38,297 nt of DNA from Spirochaetales bacterium (GTDB lineage: Bacteria; Spirochaetota; Spirochaetia; Treponematales; Treponemataceae), in contig JAUNWH010000024.1 of the NCBI GenBank assembly GCA_030540405.1, positions 1 to 38,297 of the forward strand, written 5' to 3'. The translations under genes and the position numbers were made by a program. The notes below the pieces were generated by a model that saw only the letters and a list, made by a program, of their open reading frames with translations, was not told where the DNA came from and made no database searches. This document shows, piece by piece, positions 6,500 through 13,942 of the stretch (the stretch's first letter is position 1; every line of letters starts with the position of its first letter).

Positions 6500-7555
6500 C
6501 TATGAGTCGGAAGAAATGTCAAAACCAAGTACCGATGCGGCTCTTATAAAATTCTTTATATTTTGCGGTTCCCATTGTGTGCTCACAGCAACTTGCTGGC
6601 CATCAGACAAAATTATTGGATGTTTGTTAAATCTGTGGCCGCCCCATTCATTTTCCTTTACGTCTTCAAAACGCCTTACAACTTTTCCAAATCCAGGTCG
6701 CGCAGATTCATCAGGAAAAGCTTTTTGCAATTGCTCAAAAGTTATTACCGGATTGTTTTTTACATAAGTTTCTATTACATAGCGAACAGTAGGACATTTT
6801 CCTCCAACAGGAACTCCATTCACCGTGAACTGTGCATTATTTTTTCCGTTCAAACTAAATGGAACAGAAAAGTTCTGAGCAGCAGATGTTCCAGCATTCA
6901 TACTATTTCTTTCGGAGCAAATAAATGAAAATCCTTTTAGCGCGGATTCAACAACATCTTTGTTGTAAGTTTTTGTAAAATGTTCCGTCAAAAGATTTTT
7001 TACAAGCTCTTCTGAAATTTCTGCTTTTATGTTGGAAATATCATTTTTGTTTTTGGCTTCAGATTGAATAAAATCTCTTACCTTCTCTACATCAAAATTG
7101 TTTTTATTGAAAAGATCCATGAATTCTATTCCAAGCTCGTTGTCCTTTTCAAAAGGAATTTCAAGGCAATCGCTTTTGTTGTCAGAATGATTATAGAAAT
7201 ACAGATAAAGTTTTTCACAGACGAGAATACCGACTGAAAGCCTAAGGTCTGTGTGACTCATGTAGTTTAAAAGTTGTTTTTCAAAATCATCATTTTTTGT
7301 AAAAGAATACTGCTTCAGCTCCACAATAAATAAATCTTTACTGCCTTTTTTCAGAATTATATCAGGAATTTCTCTGTCACTAGAGCCGATATGAAGTTTC
7401 CGCTGGGAATCGATTTCACTAAATATCTTGCTGAATCCGAATATTTCAGAAAAGTAAGTTTCCCAAAGATTTTGAATTTTACATTCAGGTTGATTATAGA
7501 ATTGTGAATGCTGTGATACCAACAAATTCCAATTTTCAATATAACTGCCACTCAT
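6500..7555 (-). CDS. PD-(D/E)XK nuclease-like protein, HsdR-N type
   Basis: The N-terminal half has the restriction-endonuclease-like core: E37, IPD65, then E79-L-K81 in IVELKQYS, the pattern of the type I restriction HsdR N-terminal domain. There is no helicase region, so this is a stand-alone nuclease of 351 residues. The last 95 or so residues (TVRYVIETYVKNNPVITFEQL, in part, and GHRFNKHPIILSDGQQVAVS) form a second domain, perhaps nucleic-acid binding, seen in other accessory proteins. The start is uncertain: ATG 7555 is 10 nt after AGGAG, and TTG 7561 is 4 nt after it. It sits between the PUA-like and ankyrin genes and may act with them in phage or plasmid defence. Confidence 0.7.
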   Translation of the reverse strand: MSGSYIENWNLLVSQHSQFYNQPECKIQNLWETYFSEIFGFSKIFSEIDSQRKLHIGSSDREIPDIILKKGSKDLFIVELKQYSFTKNDDFEKQLLNYMSHTDLRLSVGILVCEKLYLYFYNHSDNKSDCLEIPFEKDNELGIEFMDLFNKNNFDVEKVRDFIQSEAKNKNDISNIKAEISEELVKNLLTEHFTKTYNKDVVESALKGFSFICSERNSMNAGTSAAQNFSVPFSLNGKNNAQFTVNGVPVGGKCPTVRYVIETYVKNNPVITFEQLQKAFPDESARPGFGKVVRRFEDVKENEWGGHRFNKHPIILSDGQQVAVSTQWEPQNIKNFIRAASVLGFDISSDS

Positions 7556-7627
7556 CGCCAATCATCTCCTGTTTCTATGACTTGAAAATATAAAATCAGT
7601 TTTTAAATAAATGAAATATTTTAGAAA

Positions 7628-8050
7628 TCAGTAATTATACGTTACTATTCTTGATTGGTTAAATCCGCATTCACTTGGAATTTCCATTCCTAGATATGGA
7701 GAATCATCAACAATTTCACCAGAAAACGCATATCTGGAAAGCAAAGTAGGACATTCAATTATTTCAGCGTCATTCTTAAAACCATTTCTTAACTGGCTGT
7801 CATCTGAAATTTTTCTCCAGCCTCTGTTGTCCATTTTGCATACTGCTACAATTTCCTTGTGATAAACCCCCAAGATGAAATCCGCCTCGTTCGCCTTTTT
7901 TACGTCATCAATCGGCCAGTATTTGCGAACACAGTCCCAACGAGATGCCCTTCCTGCAACTTTTTTGCCTTTGCTCAATTTTTCGTACGATTTGTTTATA
8001 CATACAAAAATCACTTTTCCATTTTTTGAATCAAAAATACCGTTTGCCAT
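7628..8050 (-). CDS. small PUA/EVE-like hypothetical protein
   Basis: The 140-residue product runs FVCINKSYEKLSKGKKVAGR, then SRWDCVRKYWPIDDVKKANE, ADFILGVYHKEIVAVCKM and GWRKI. An aromatic/Arg-rich strand followed by an alternating hydrophobic 'ADxxLGVYxxxIVAV' strand recalls small PUA/EVE-like domains of the form TRxxWK...A..V..G.I..V, often in accessory regions; this is recall, not a search. The end (ECGFNQSRIVTYNY) is polar with no membrane segment, so the protein is probably cytosolic. ATG 8050 has an excellent SD (GGAGGAAAACATG). It is the first gene of the cluster with the nuclease and the ankyrin protein. Confidence 0.55.
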   Translation of the reverse strand: MANGIFDSKNGKVIFVCINKSYEKLSKGKKVAGRASRWDCVRKYWPIDDVKKANEADFILGVYHKEIVAVCKMDNRGWRKISDDSQLRNGFKNDAEIIECPTLLSRYAFSGEIVDDSPYLGMEIPSECGFNQSRIVTYNY

Positions 8051-8094
8051 GTTTTCCTCCGTATAAAATACATAAATATTAATTTCAATAAAAC

Positions 8095-8448
8095 CTACAA
8101 AACAACATTGCCATAATTGTTTACAAAGTCAAGTTTTTCACAGTCCTTGAAGACATTGAATTGGATTGTGAGTTCGGAATTTTCATTTCCTTCAAACTGA
8201 ACAACTTTTAGGGATCTGCAGTTTTTAAAGGCTTCTTTTTCTATGGTTTGCAGGCTGGAAGGCATTTTTATTTCTGAAATATCAGGTTCATTTGCAAAAG
8301 AAGATTCAGTGATTGTTTCCAATTTGTCATAAGAAGTTAAATCAATTTTTTGATTTTCCTTTACTTCAGAATCAAATTTTCTAATATAAAGCTTAAGTTT
8401 TTTATCATTTTCAGAAAAAACAAACTTATAATTTTCTGCATCACTCAT
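8095..8448 (-). CDS. BspA-type leucine-rich-repeat protein, short
   Basis: The 117-residue product contains at least two LRR_5 (BspA/TpLRR) units: YDKLETITESSFANEPDISE, IKMPSSLQTIEKEAFKNC and RSLKVVQFEG, then an incomplete third. Such repeats are common in treponemal surface proteins, but here there is no signal peptide, so the protein may be cytosolic or an exported-protein remnant. ATG 8448 is chosen because AAGGA lies 7 nt upstream; the in-frame GTG at 8454 is too close. It has its own promoter at 8466-8495. Confidence 0.7.
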   Translation of the reverse strand: MSDAENYKFVFSENDKKLKLYIRKFDSEVKENQKIDLTSYDKLETITESSFANEPDISEIKMPSSLQTIEKEAFKNCRSLKVVQFEGNENSELTIQFNVFKDCEKLDFVNNYGNVVL

Positions 8449-8465
8449 ACTCACATCCTTGATAA

Positions 8466-8495
8466 ATTATATCTCACTCACTTTATCAGTTTCAA
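8466..8495 (-). promoter_or_regulatory. promoter of the LRR gene
   Basis: On the minus strand TTGAAA (8495-8490), an 18-bp spacer and TATAAT (8471-8466) precede the SD and ATG 8448. The predicted leader is about 10 to 15 nt. Confidence 0.65.
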
Positions 8496-8548
8496 TAAAA
8501 AATCTTCTACATGGCTTCTTTTTATAGAAACCATGCAAAATAAAAAAA

Positions 8549-8905
8549 TCAGCTCTGTCTTTTTAAATATATAGACTTTCCGTCTTTTGAAAGTATCATT
8601 GTATCATCAGAAATTTCATAAGTGTAATCTATAGAAATACTATAATAGCCATTAGATGATGTTATATGTATAGTTTTTGTGGACTCATCATAAGTTCCTG
8701 GCTGAGCCGATCCTGCCACCAAAGAACATATTCCATCCTCATATAAATACAGGTATACGCCTCCAACTTCCCAAACTGTTCCAGCTAATGATGATGTGGA
8801 ATTACCATCACCACTGTCGCCCCCCCCGGAACTTCCGTTGGAACAACTGCTAATCATTACAGCAAGCAATAAAGTCGCCATAACAGTTTTTAAAACTTTA
8901 ACCAT
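8549..8905 (-). CDS. lipoprotein with G8 tract just after the lipobox
   Basis: The 118-residue product has a lipoprotein signal (MVKVLKTVMATLLLAVMISSC, cleavage before Cys21, shown here only to 21 as pattern: LLLAVMISS-C), a Gly/Ser/Asp linker, and a small beta-rich domain (GTVWEVGGVYLYLYEDGICS and DYTYEISDDTMILSKDGKS). The domain resembles lipocalin-like 'extracellular' lipoprotein folds in which a fitted function is unknown. The start is set by AAGGAG 7 nt upstream. The Gly codons after SNGSS are a G8 run (8820-8827), so slipped-strand changes would frameshift nearly the whole mature protein. It is divergent from an XRE regulator. Confidence 0.75.
   Translation of the reverse strand: MVKVLKTVMATLLLAVMISSCSNGSSGGGDSGDGNSTSSLAGTVWEVGGVYLYLYEDGICSLVAGSAQPGTYDESTKTIHITSSNGYYSISIDYTYEISDDTMILSKDGKSIYLKRQS
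8820..8827 (-). repeat. G8 homopolymer in the lipoprotein gene
   Basis: Eight C on the plus strand (G8 on the coding strand) encode GGG GGG GGC early in the lipoprotein gene. At eight bases the frame is open. Any change not a multiple of three would truncate the protein. Confidence 0.9.
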
Positions 8906-8954
8906 AAATTTTCTCCTTGCGTTCTTGCCCCATTTCTAAGCAATCACGCCATTT

Positions 8955-9000
8955 TATTAGCTAATAGACTATATTTTAACACAATTTAACCATGCGTCAA
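8955..9000 (-). promoter_or_regulatory. promoter of the lipoprotein gene with a 12-bp palindrome
   Basis: TTGACG (9000-8995), a 16-bp spacer and TAAAAT (8978-8973) on the minus strand drive the lipoprotein gene, with a leader of about 60 nt. A perfect palindrome, TATTAGCTAATA (8955-8966), covers the expected start site and could be an operator for the divergent XRE regulator. Confidence 0.55.
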
Positions 9001-9041
9001 GCGTATACAAAAAGAAAAAAGTAGCTTTTAGAATATAAACA

Positions 9042-9356
9042 ATGGATTTACAAGACACATTTATTAGCAATCTGAAAAGATTCCGCAAAGAACAGAACAT
9101 GACGCAAGAAAAACTTGCAGAACTTTGCAAGACAGACACTTCCTACATCGGGCAGATTGAAACAAAGAAACGTTTTCCTTCACTTTCATTTGTTGAAAGA
9201 ATCGCCGCCTCACTTAAAATTGAGCCTTACAGACTTTATATGCCGCAAGACTCAAATAGTTCAGTTTCTGCAGAAGAACTTAAGCTGATTGAATCTGAAA
9301 TCCTGCGCGCATTAAAGACCGACATAAAAAAAATCGTAAAAAAGCACGGTCTGTAA
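9042..9356 (+). CDS. XRE-family helix-turn-helix regulator
   Basis: The 104-residue product has an N-terminal Cro/CI HTH at residues 6-62 (LKRFRKEQNMTQEKLAELCK, TDTSYIGQIETKKRFPSLSF) and a charged helical tail ending KKIVKKHGL. It would bind a short palindrome as a dimer. No SD is present. A TAGAAT box at 9029-9034 ends 7 nt before the ATG, which suggests a leaderless mRNA, although the -35 is poor. It is divergent from the G8 lipoprotein gene and may control it through TATTAGCTAATA. It could equally be an orphan phage-type regulator. Confidence 0.85.
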   Translation: MDLQDTFISNLKRFRKEQNMTQEKLAELCKTDTSYIGQIETKKRFPSLSFVERIAASLKIEPYRLYMPQDSNSSVSAEELKLIESEILRALKTDIKKIVKKHGL

Positions 9357-9375
9357 ACGCGCAGAATTTTCAATC

Positions 9376-10041
9376 CTAGAACTTCGCAGTTCCGCCGATT
9401 TTTATAAGCTGAGGATAGCCTACTTCAATATTCGCGCCAAATTTTTCAGTAAAGAAATATGAAGCTCCAAGGTTTATTCCTGCATAAAAATTTGTTCCGT
9501 TTTTCTTGATTGATTCTTTTTTAGTTTCATACCACTGAGTATCAAGACTGCCATCGTTACCATAAATTGATACGAGGACAGGTTGCTTGTAATCGACTTT
9601 CCAGTTCCAGAATTCAAGTCCAACGCGAAGTCCTGCGTATAAGTCAAGTTTTTCTACAGGAACTTGAATATGATAATTTGCAAACGCACCCAAGTTAATG
9701 TAATTCATCTCGCCTTTCCATTCAATATCCGGAGCATCAATCCAACCAGCAACTGAAGCTGTTTCTTTCATCTTGTCCTGCGAATATCCGATGAATCCGC
9801 CGAATCCAAAAGGAAGCTCATTGATTTTTTTTGTGTACTCAACGGACGCTTCAAGATACGGAACTTTCATAGAGCCGTCATAAGGCAGCGCTTTCCAGTG
9901 CCTAGAAAATCCAATGTCGCCACGGACAATAAAATCTCCTTCCTCAATTCCCGCTCCATAGTTCTTCCAGTCAACATTCTGCGCCTGCATAAAGCACAAA
10001 GCTCCCAAAAGACAAAACCCAGCAACCAACAACTTTTTCAT
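9376..10041 (-). CDS. outer-membrane beta-barrel protein (OmpW/opacity-like)
   Basis: The 221-residue product has a signal peptide (MKKLLVAGFCLLGALCFMQA) and then alternating amphipathic strands typical of a small eight-strand barrel, for example VDWKNYGAGIEEGDFIVRGD, INLGAFANYHIQV, KLDLYAGLRVGLEFW and NFYAGINLGASYFFTEKFGA. It ends in Phe (IGGTAKF), the usual sorting signal for barrel assembly. ATG 10041 is set by GGAGGG 5 nt upstream. Its promoter spacer contains a G8 tract, so expression is probably phase variable, as known for Treponema pallidum surface genes. The ligand or role is unknown. Confidence 0.8.
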   Translation of the reverse strand: MKKLLVAGFCLLGALCFMQAQNVDWKNYGAGIEEGDFIVRGDIGFSRHWKALPYDGSMKVPYLEASVEYTKKINELPFGFGGFIGYSQDKMKETASVAGWIDAPDIEWKGEMNYINLGAFANYHIQVPVEKLDLYAGLRVGLEFWNWKVDYKQPVLVSIYGNDGSLDTQWYETKKESIKKNGTNFYAGINLGASYFFTEKFGANIEVGYPQLIKIGGTAKF

Positions 10042-10072
10042 AAAAGCCCTCCAATAAAAATAATATAGCTTC

Positions 10073-10098
10073 ATTCTACCCCCCCCGACTTTTGTCAA
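10073..10098 (-). promoter_or_regulatory. poly-G phase-variable promoter of the barrel gene
   Basis: On the minus strand a consensus -35, TTGACA (10098-10093), is separated from TAGAAT (10078-10073) by 14 bp made of AAAGTC plus G8 (10086-10079). The spacer is 3 bp shorter than the sigma-70 optimum, so adding G residues should strengthen the promoter up to about 17 bp, and changing the tract length would tune transcription. Confidence 0.75.
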
Positions 10099-10195
10099 GA
10101 GGTGGAAATCGATTTTTTACAAATTATAAGAACATTTTTTCATAAAAGGTCGCAAAACAAGCGACTTTTTTATAATTAAACTGGCAGCTTCAACC

Positions 10196-10224
10196 TTGAC
10201 GATAAAAATTCTTTTGAATAGACT
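10196..10224 (+). promoter_or_regulatory. promoter of the GH2 gene, predicted leaderless
   Basis: TTGACG (10196-10201), 17 bp and TAGACT (10219-10224) are followed by six bases and then ATG 10231. Transcription would begin at or next to the start codon; there is no SD. Confidence 0.65.
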
Positions 10225-10230
10225 AAAAGA

Positions 10231-12615
10231 ATGAAAGATAGAATTTATTTTAACAACGGCTGGGAATTTTCTCCGTCATTCAATGAAAAGATGTTGGATT
10301 CAAAATACAAGGGAAAATTCGAGCAAGTAAGAATTCCGCATTCAGTTTGCGAAACTCCTTTTAACGGCTTTGATGAAAGCGAATATCAAAAGCTCAGCGT
10401 TTACAGAAAAATTTTTAAAACAGAAAAAGAATGGGCAGGAAAAAAAATTCTTCTTACAATAGAAGGCGCGGCTCATCAGTGCGATGTTTTTCTAAACGGA
10501 AAATTTCTTGCAAGGCACAGCTGCGGCTACACAGCTTTTACAGTTGACCTAACAGACTCACTTTTGCCAGCAGGAAGAAACAACTTGCTTGCATTAAAAC
10601 TGGACAGCCGCGAGTCTTTAAATATTCCGCCGTTTGGATTTGTAATCGACTACATGACTTACGGAGGAATCTACAGAGACGTTTATCTTGATATAAAAAA
10701 TCCTATTTATATAGAAGACATTTTTATAAAAACCAAGGCGAGCCATTTTGAAACAGAAATAACTTTGAATTCTTCTGATGCGGAAGGATATTCAATTGTT
10801 CAGCGAGTGGAAAGCTCAAGTTCTGTAGTGGCGCAGATAAATACAGGAGTTCCGGGAAACAAAATTCTTACTGCGGCGGACGCACAGCCGGTTCATCCAT
10901 GGACTCTTGAGCAGCCGGTTCTTTACAATCTTGTTACAGAGCTTATAAATCCAAAGGGAAAAATTGCAGACAGAAAAACTGTAAGATTCGGATTCAGGGA
11001 AATAAAATTTGATGAAACCGGATTTTATCTCAACGGGAAAAAAATAAAGCTTCGCGGACTGAACAGACATCAGTCATACCCTTACGTGGGATATGCAATG
11101 CCAAAGAATATCCAAAAAGAAGACGCCGACATTTTAAAATTCGAACTTGGCGTAAACTATGTAAGGACTTCACATTATCCGCAGAGCAAATATTTTATAG
11201 ACAGATGCGATGAGCTTGGAATTCTTGTGTTCACGGAATTTCCGGGCTGGCAGCACATTGGCGACGATGCCTGGAAAGCGCAGGCTCTGGAAAATGAAGA
11301 TGAAATGATTTCGCAGTACAGAAACCATCCTTCAGTCTTTATGTGGGGCGTAAGAATAAACGAAAGCAAGGACGATGATGAATTCTACAAGGCGACAAAT
11401 TTTCTTGCGCACAAAATAGATTCAACTCGTCCAACTGGCGGCGTAAGATGCATCAAGAACAGCAACTTGCTGGAAGATGTATATACTTACAACGACTTTA
11501 GCCATTCAGGTAAAAACGCCGGAAGCCTTGACAAAATCAAAGTTACAAAAAGCCACGGCGGATATTTAGTAACAGAACATTCAGGCCACATGTTCCCAAC
11601 AAAATCATTCGACACTGAGCAAAGAAGAACTAAACACGCAATAAGGCACGCCACGGTTCTTGACAGCGTTGCAGGACACGATGACTGCGCAGGCTCAAGC
11701 GGCTGGTGCGCCTTCGACTACAACACTCACAAGGAATTCGGTTCCGGGGATAGAATTTGCTATCACGGCGTAATGGATATGTTCAGAAATCCAAAGCTAG
11801 CGGCGGCAGTCTATAAAAGCCAAGAAGATTTTACCGGGGATTTTATTGAAGTAAATTCCAACATGAGCATCGGAGAATACAACGAAGGACTTTTGGGCGA
11901 CCTATGGATTTTTACAAACGCTGATTCTGTAAAACTTTTTGTAAACAACATTTTTATCAAGGAATTCAAAGCGTCTGATTCGCCGTTTAAAAATCTTGCG
12001 CACGGACCGATTCCTGTTGACGACATAATTGGAAACAGGCTCATCAACGAAGAAGGAATTTCTGCAAAGCACAGTGAAAAAATAAAAGAGCTGATTTTTG
12101 CATTAAGAAAATTCGGACAGAACAATCTTCCTGCAAAGTACAAGCTGGAAGCCGCAAAACTTTTTGCAATGCGCGTTATTTCAAAGGAAAAACTCATCGC
12201 GCTTTTTGGAAAGTACATAGGCAACTGGGGAGGAGAATCTTCTTCTTATAAATTTGAAGCGATTAAAAACGGCAAGACTGTAAAAACTCTCGTAAAGTCA
12301 ATGTGCAAAAATGCCTCTTTAAAAGCGCAAGTCAGCCGCACAGTTTTAATAGAAGAAGAAACTTACGATGTTGCAGAAGTTCATTTGCGTGCAGAAGACG
12401 AAAACGGAAATCTTCAGCCTTTTATGCAGGAAGCTGTAATCGCAGAAGCGGAAGGCACAATTGAAATAATCGGTCCAAAAGCAGTTTCCCTTAAAGGCGG
12501 AATGTCTGGCATTTACGTAAAAACAACTGGAACTGCCGGAAGAGGAACCTTAAAGATAACCGACTGGCAAGGAAAAGAAACCAAGATTAGTTTTAGTGTA
12601 AAAATTAAAAAATAG
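10231..12615 (+). CDS. glycoside hydrolase family 2 (beta-galactosidase/glucuronidase-like)
   Basis: The 794-residue enzyme has the GH2 domain order: jelly-roll sugar-binding domain (about 1-155; FLNGKFLARHSCGYTAF, YGGIYRDVYLDI), an immunoglobulin-like domain (about 160-262), a TIM barrel (about 263-540; RGLNRHQSYPYVG, GVNYVRTSHYPQS), and C-terminal beta domains. The proposed acid/base is E378 in WGVRINES and the nucleophile E449 in VTEHSGHM. GH2 enzymes with this layout remove beta-galactosyl, glucuronyl or mannosyl residues. No signal peptide is seen, so it acts in the cytosol on imported oligosaccharides. It is monocistronic. The sugar specificity cannot be assigned from sequence alone. 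Confidence 0.88.
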   Translation: MKDRIYFNNGWEFSPSFNEKMLDSKYKGKFEQVRIPHSVCETPFNGFDESEYQKLSVYRKIFKTEKEWAGKKILLTIEGAAHQCDVFLNGKFLARHSCGYTAFTVDLTDSLLPAGRNNLLALKLDSRESLNIPPFGFVIDYMTYGGIYRDVYLDIKNPIYIEDIFIKTKASHFETEITLNSSDAEGYSIVQRVESSSSVVAQINTGVPGNKILTAADAQPVHPWTLEQPVLYNLVTELINPKGKIADRKTVRFGFREIKFDETGFYLNGKKIKLRGLNRHQSYPYVGYAMPKNIQKEDADILKFELGVNYVRTSHYPQSKYFIDRCDELGILVFTEFPGWQHIGDDAWKAQALENEDEMISQYRNHPSVFMWGVRINESKDDDEFYKATNFLAHKIDSTRPTGGVRCIKNSNLLEDVYTYNDFSHSGKNAGSLDKIKVTKSHGGYLVTEHSGHMFPTKSFDTEQRRTKHAIRHATVLDSVAGHDDCAGSSGWCAFDYNTHKEFGSGDRICYHGVMDMFRNPKLAAAVYKSQEDFTGDFIEVNSNMSIGEYNEGLLGDLWIFTNADSVKLFVNNIFIKEFKASDSPFKNLAHGPIPVDDIIGNRLINEEGISAKHSEKIKELIFALRKFGQNNLPAKYKLEAAKLFAMRVISKEKLIALFGKYIGNWGGESSSYKFEAIKNGKTVKTLVKSMCKNASLKAQVSRTVLIEEETYDVAEVHLRAEDENGNLQPFMQEAVIAEAEGTIEIIGPKAVSLKGGMSGIYVKTTGTAGRGTLKITDWQGKETKISFSVKIKK

Positions 12616-12641
12616 GTTCAATTTCAAATTTTATACTTTAG

Positions 12642-12740
12642 TGTCATTATCGGGCTAGTTCCTGCGATGTTTCTGAAAGAAACTCGGTCGATAATCTACT
12701 GAACTTTTAATAGATTCCCCGACCAAGTCGGGGAATGACA
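12642..12740. repeat. REP-like compound palindrome between convergent genes
   Basis: The ends TGTCATT and AATGACA (12642-12648, 12734-12740) are inverted. Inside are ATTATCG/CGATAAT, a GTTTCT-GAA-AGAAAC hairpin, and a perfect 10-bp hairpin ATTCCCCGAC-CAA-GTCGGGGAAT (12714-12736). The last is reminiscent of dispersed TGTCATTCCCCGAC-type palindromes in several genomes. There is no T tract, so it is not a standard terminator, though it may stop transcription from both sides. Confidence 0.6.
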
Positions 12741-12793
12741 ATTATTTTGCACGGCAACAATATTTAAATGCCAATAACAAAAATATTATTCAG

Positions 12794-13840
12794 CTATTTT
12801 GCTTCTGGATATTTTTTAAACCAAGCGTCCCATGCAGAATCAACGTTTTTGCAATAGTTATCCTTTTCTTCCTGGGAAATGAAAGCAGCCTTGTAGCCAT
12901 TCTTGATAATCTCTTTTATTTCATCCAAGGAGAAATTCTGATCTTTGTAAATATTCCAGTATTCATCAATAAGCGAAACTTTAAAGAACGTAGGATCATC
13001 TGTATTCAGTGTAACAAAAACACCTGCATCGTAAAGTTTTTTTACAGGATGATTTTTCATATCGCCGTTGAATTCTTTTAGGATAAAAATGTTGCTTGTA
13101 GGGCAAACTTCAAGCGGAATTTTATTTTCTGCAAGATACTTCATAAAGTCAGCATCCTGCGCAGCGGCGATTCCGTGGCCAAGACGTTCAGCTTTGCAAA
13201 GCTCCAGACTGTCTTTCATAGAAAAAACGCCGCAGCTTTCTCCAGCATGAGTTACAACATGAAGTCCGTTTTCTTTTGCCTTTATAAAAACATCTTTGTA
13301 TTCCGCGGCAGGCCCTTTCTTTTCATCGCCGCCAAGCCCAATTCCAACTATATAAGGACTTTTTTCAGCAAGCACAAGATCCAAGTTTTTCATTGCGTTT
13401 TCCACGCCAAACGAGCGGCTCACATCAACAATGAGTTTTACCGTGCGCCCGGAATTTTCTTTTATGCGCTCAATGCTTTTTTGAACAATGCTGATCATGT
13501 CATGGAAGCTCCAGCCTTTCTTTAAATGCGAAGTCGGGCTGAAAAAAGTTTCGCAATAGACAATATTGTTTTTGTCCAAGTAGTCTTCAAAATCCTTGAA
13601 CATATATTCAAAGTCATTTATGTTTGTAAAATAAGACTGAATTTTTATAAAGGAAGAAAGAAAGCCCGTCAAATCATCGTATTCAAAAAGAGAGTTGAAT
13701 TCCTCATCTGACATATCCTGATTAAAATTACGCTTATAAACTTTCTTTACGGTTTCCCTGCTTAAAACAGCTTCCTCATGAACATGAAGCTCGGCTTTTG
13801 GAATACTTTCCAGCAAATCATAAAATTCTTCTTTCTTCAT
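12794..13840 (-). CDS. add: adenosine deaminase family protein
   Basis: The 348-residue amidohydrolase would deaminate adenosine to inosine in purine salvage. Metal and catalytic motifs are present: HVH near residue 19, THAGES with the catalytic Glu, ERLGHGI, PTSN and TLNTDDP. One deviation is clear: the first motif reads HVHEEAV, where classical deaminases have HxHLDG(A/S), so substrate binding at that end may differ. ATG 13840 is selected because a TTGATT-17-TAATAT promoter ends 7 nt before it, with no SD; the frame extends further upstream only through the promoter. It could act on a related nucleoside or adenine. Confidence 0.8.
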   Translation of the reverse strand: MKKEEFYDLLESIPKAELHVHEEAVLSRETVKKVYKRNFNQDMSDEEFNSLFEYDDLTGFLSSFIKIQSYFTNINDFEYMFKDFEDYLDKNNIVYCETFFSPTSHLKKGWSFHDMISIVQKSIERIKENSGRTVKLIVDVSRSFGVENAMKNLDLVLAEKSPYIVGIGLGGDEKKGPAAEYKDVFIKAKENGLHVVTHAGESCGVFSMKDSLELCKAERLGHGIAAAQDADFMKYLAENKIPLEVCPTSNIFILKEFNGDMKNHPVKKLYDAGVFVTLNTDDPTFFKVSLIDEYWNIYKDQNFSLDEIKEIIKNGYKAAFISQEEKDNYCKNVDSAWDAWFKKYPEAK

Positions 13841-13847
13841 ATAGAAG

Positions 13848-13876
13848 ATATTATAACACAGAATGCTAAAAATCAA
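13848..13876 (-). promoter_or_regulatory. promoter of the add gene, near-leaderless
   Basis: TTGATT (13876-13871), 17 bp and TAATAT (13853-13848) on the minus strand end 7 nt before ATG 13840. A TATAAT overlaps one frame 2 bp earlier. Confidence 0.6.
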
Positions 13877-13905
13877 CAGTCTAAATTTATCAAAGCCAAT
13901 TTTAC

Positions 13906-13934
13906 TTGACAGCGCATTTTTTCCATAGTATTTT
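13906..13934 (+). promoter_or_regulatory. promoter of the RRM gene
   Basis: A consensus TTGACA (13906-13911), 17 bp and TATTTT (13929-13934) give a predicted start near 13941 and a leader of about 45 nt that contains the SD-masking hairpin. Confidence 0.75.
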
Positions 13935-13942
13935 AATATTGC

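Noticed and set aside
7357-7551. A 64-codon frame overlapping the nuclease gene on the same strand
   Set aside because: It is an out-of-frame shadow of the nuclease 5' end.
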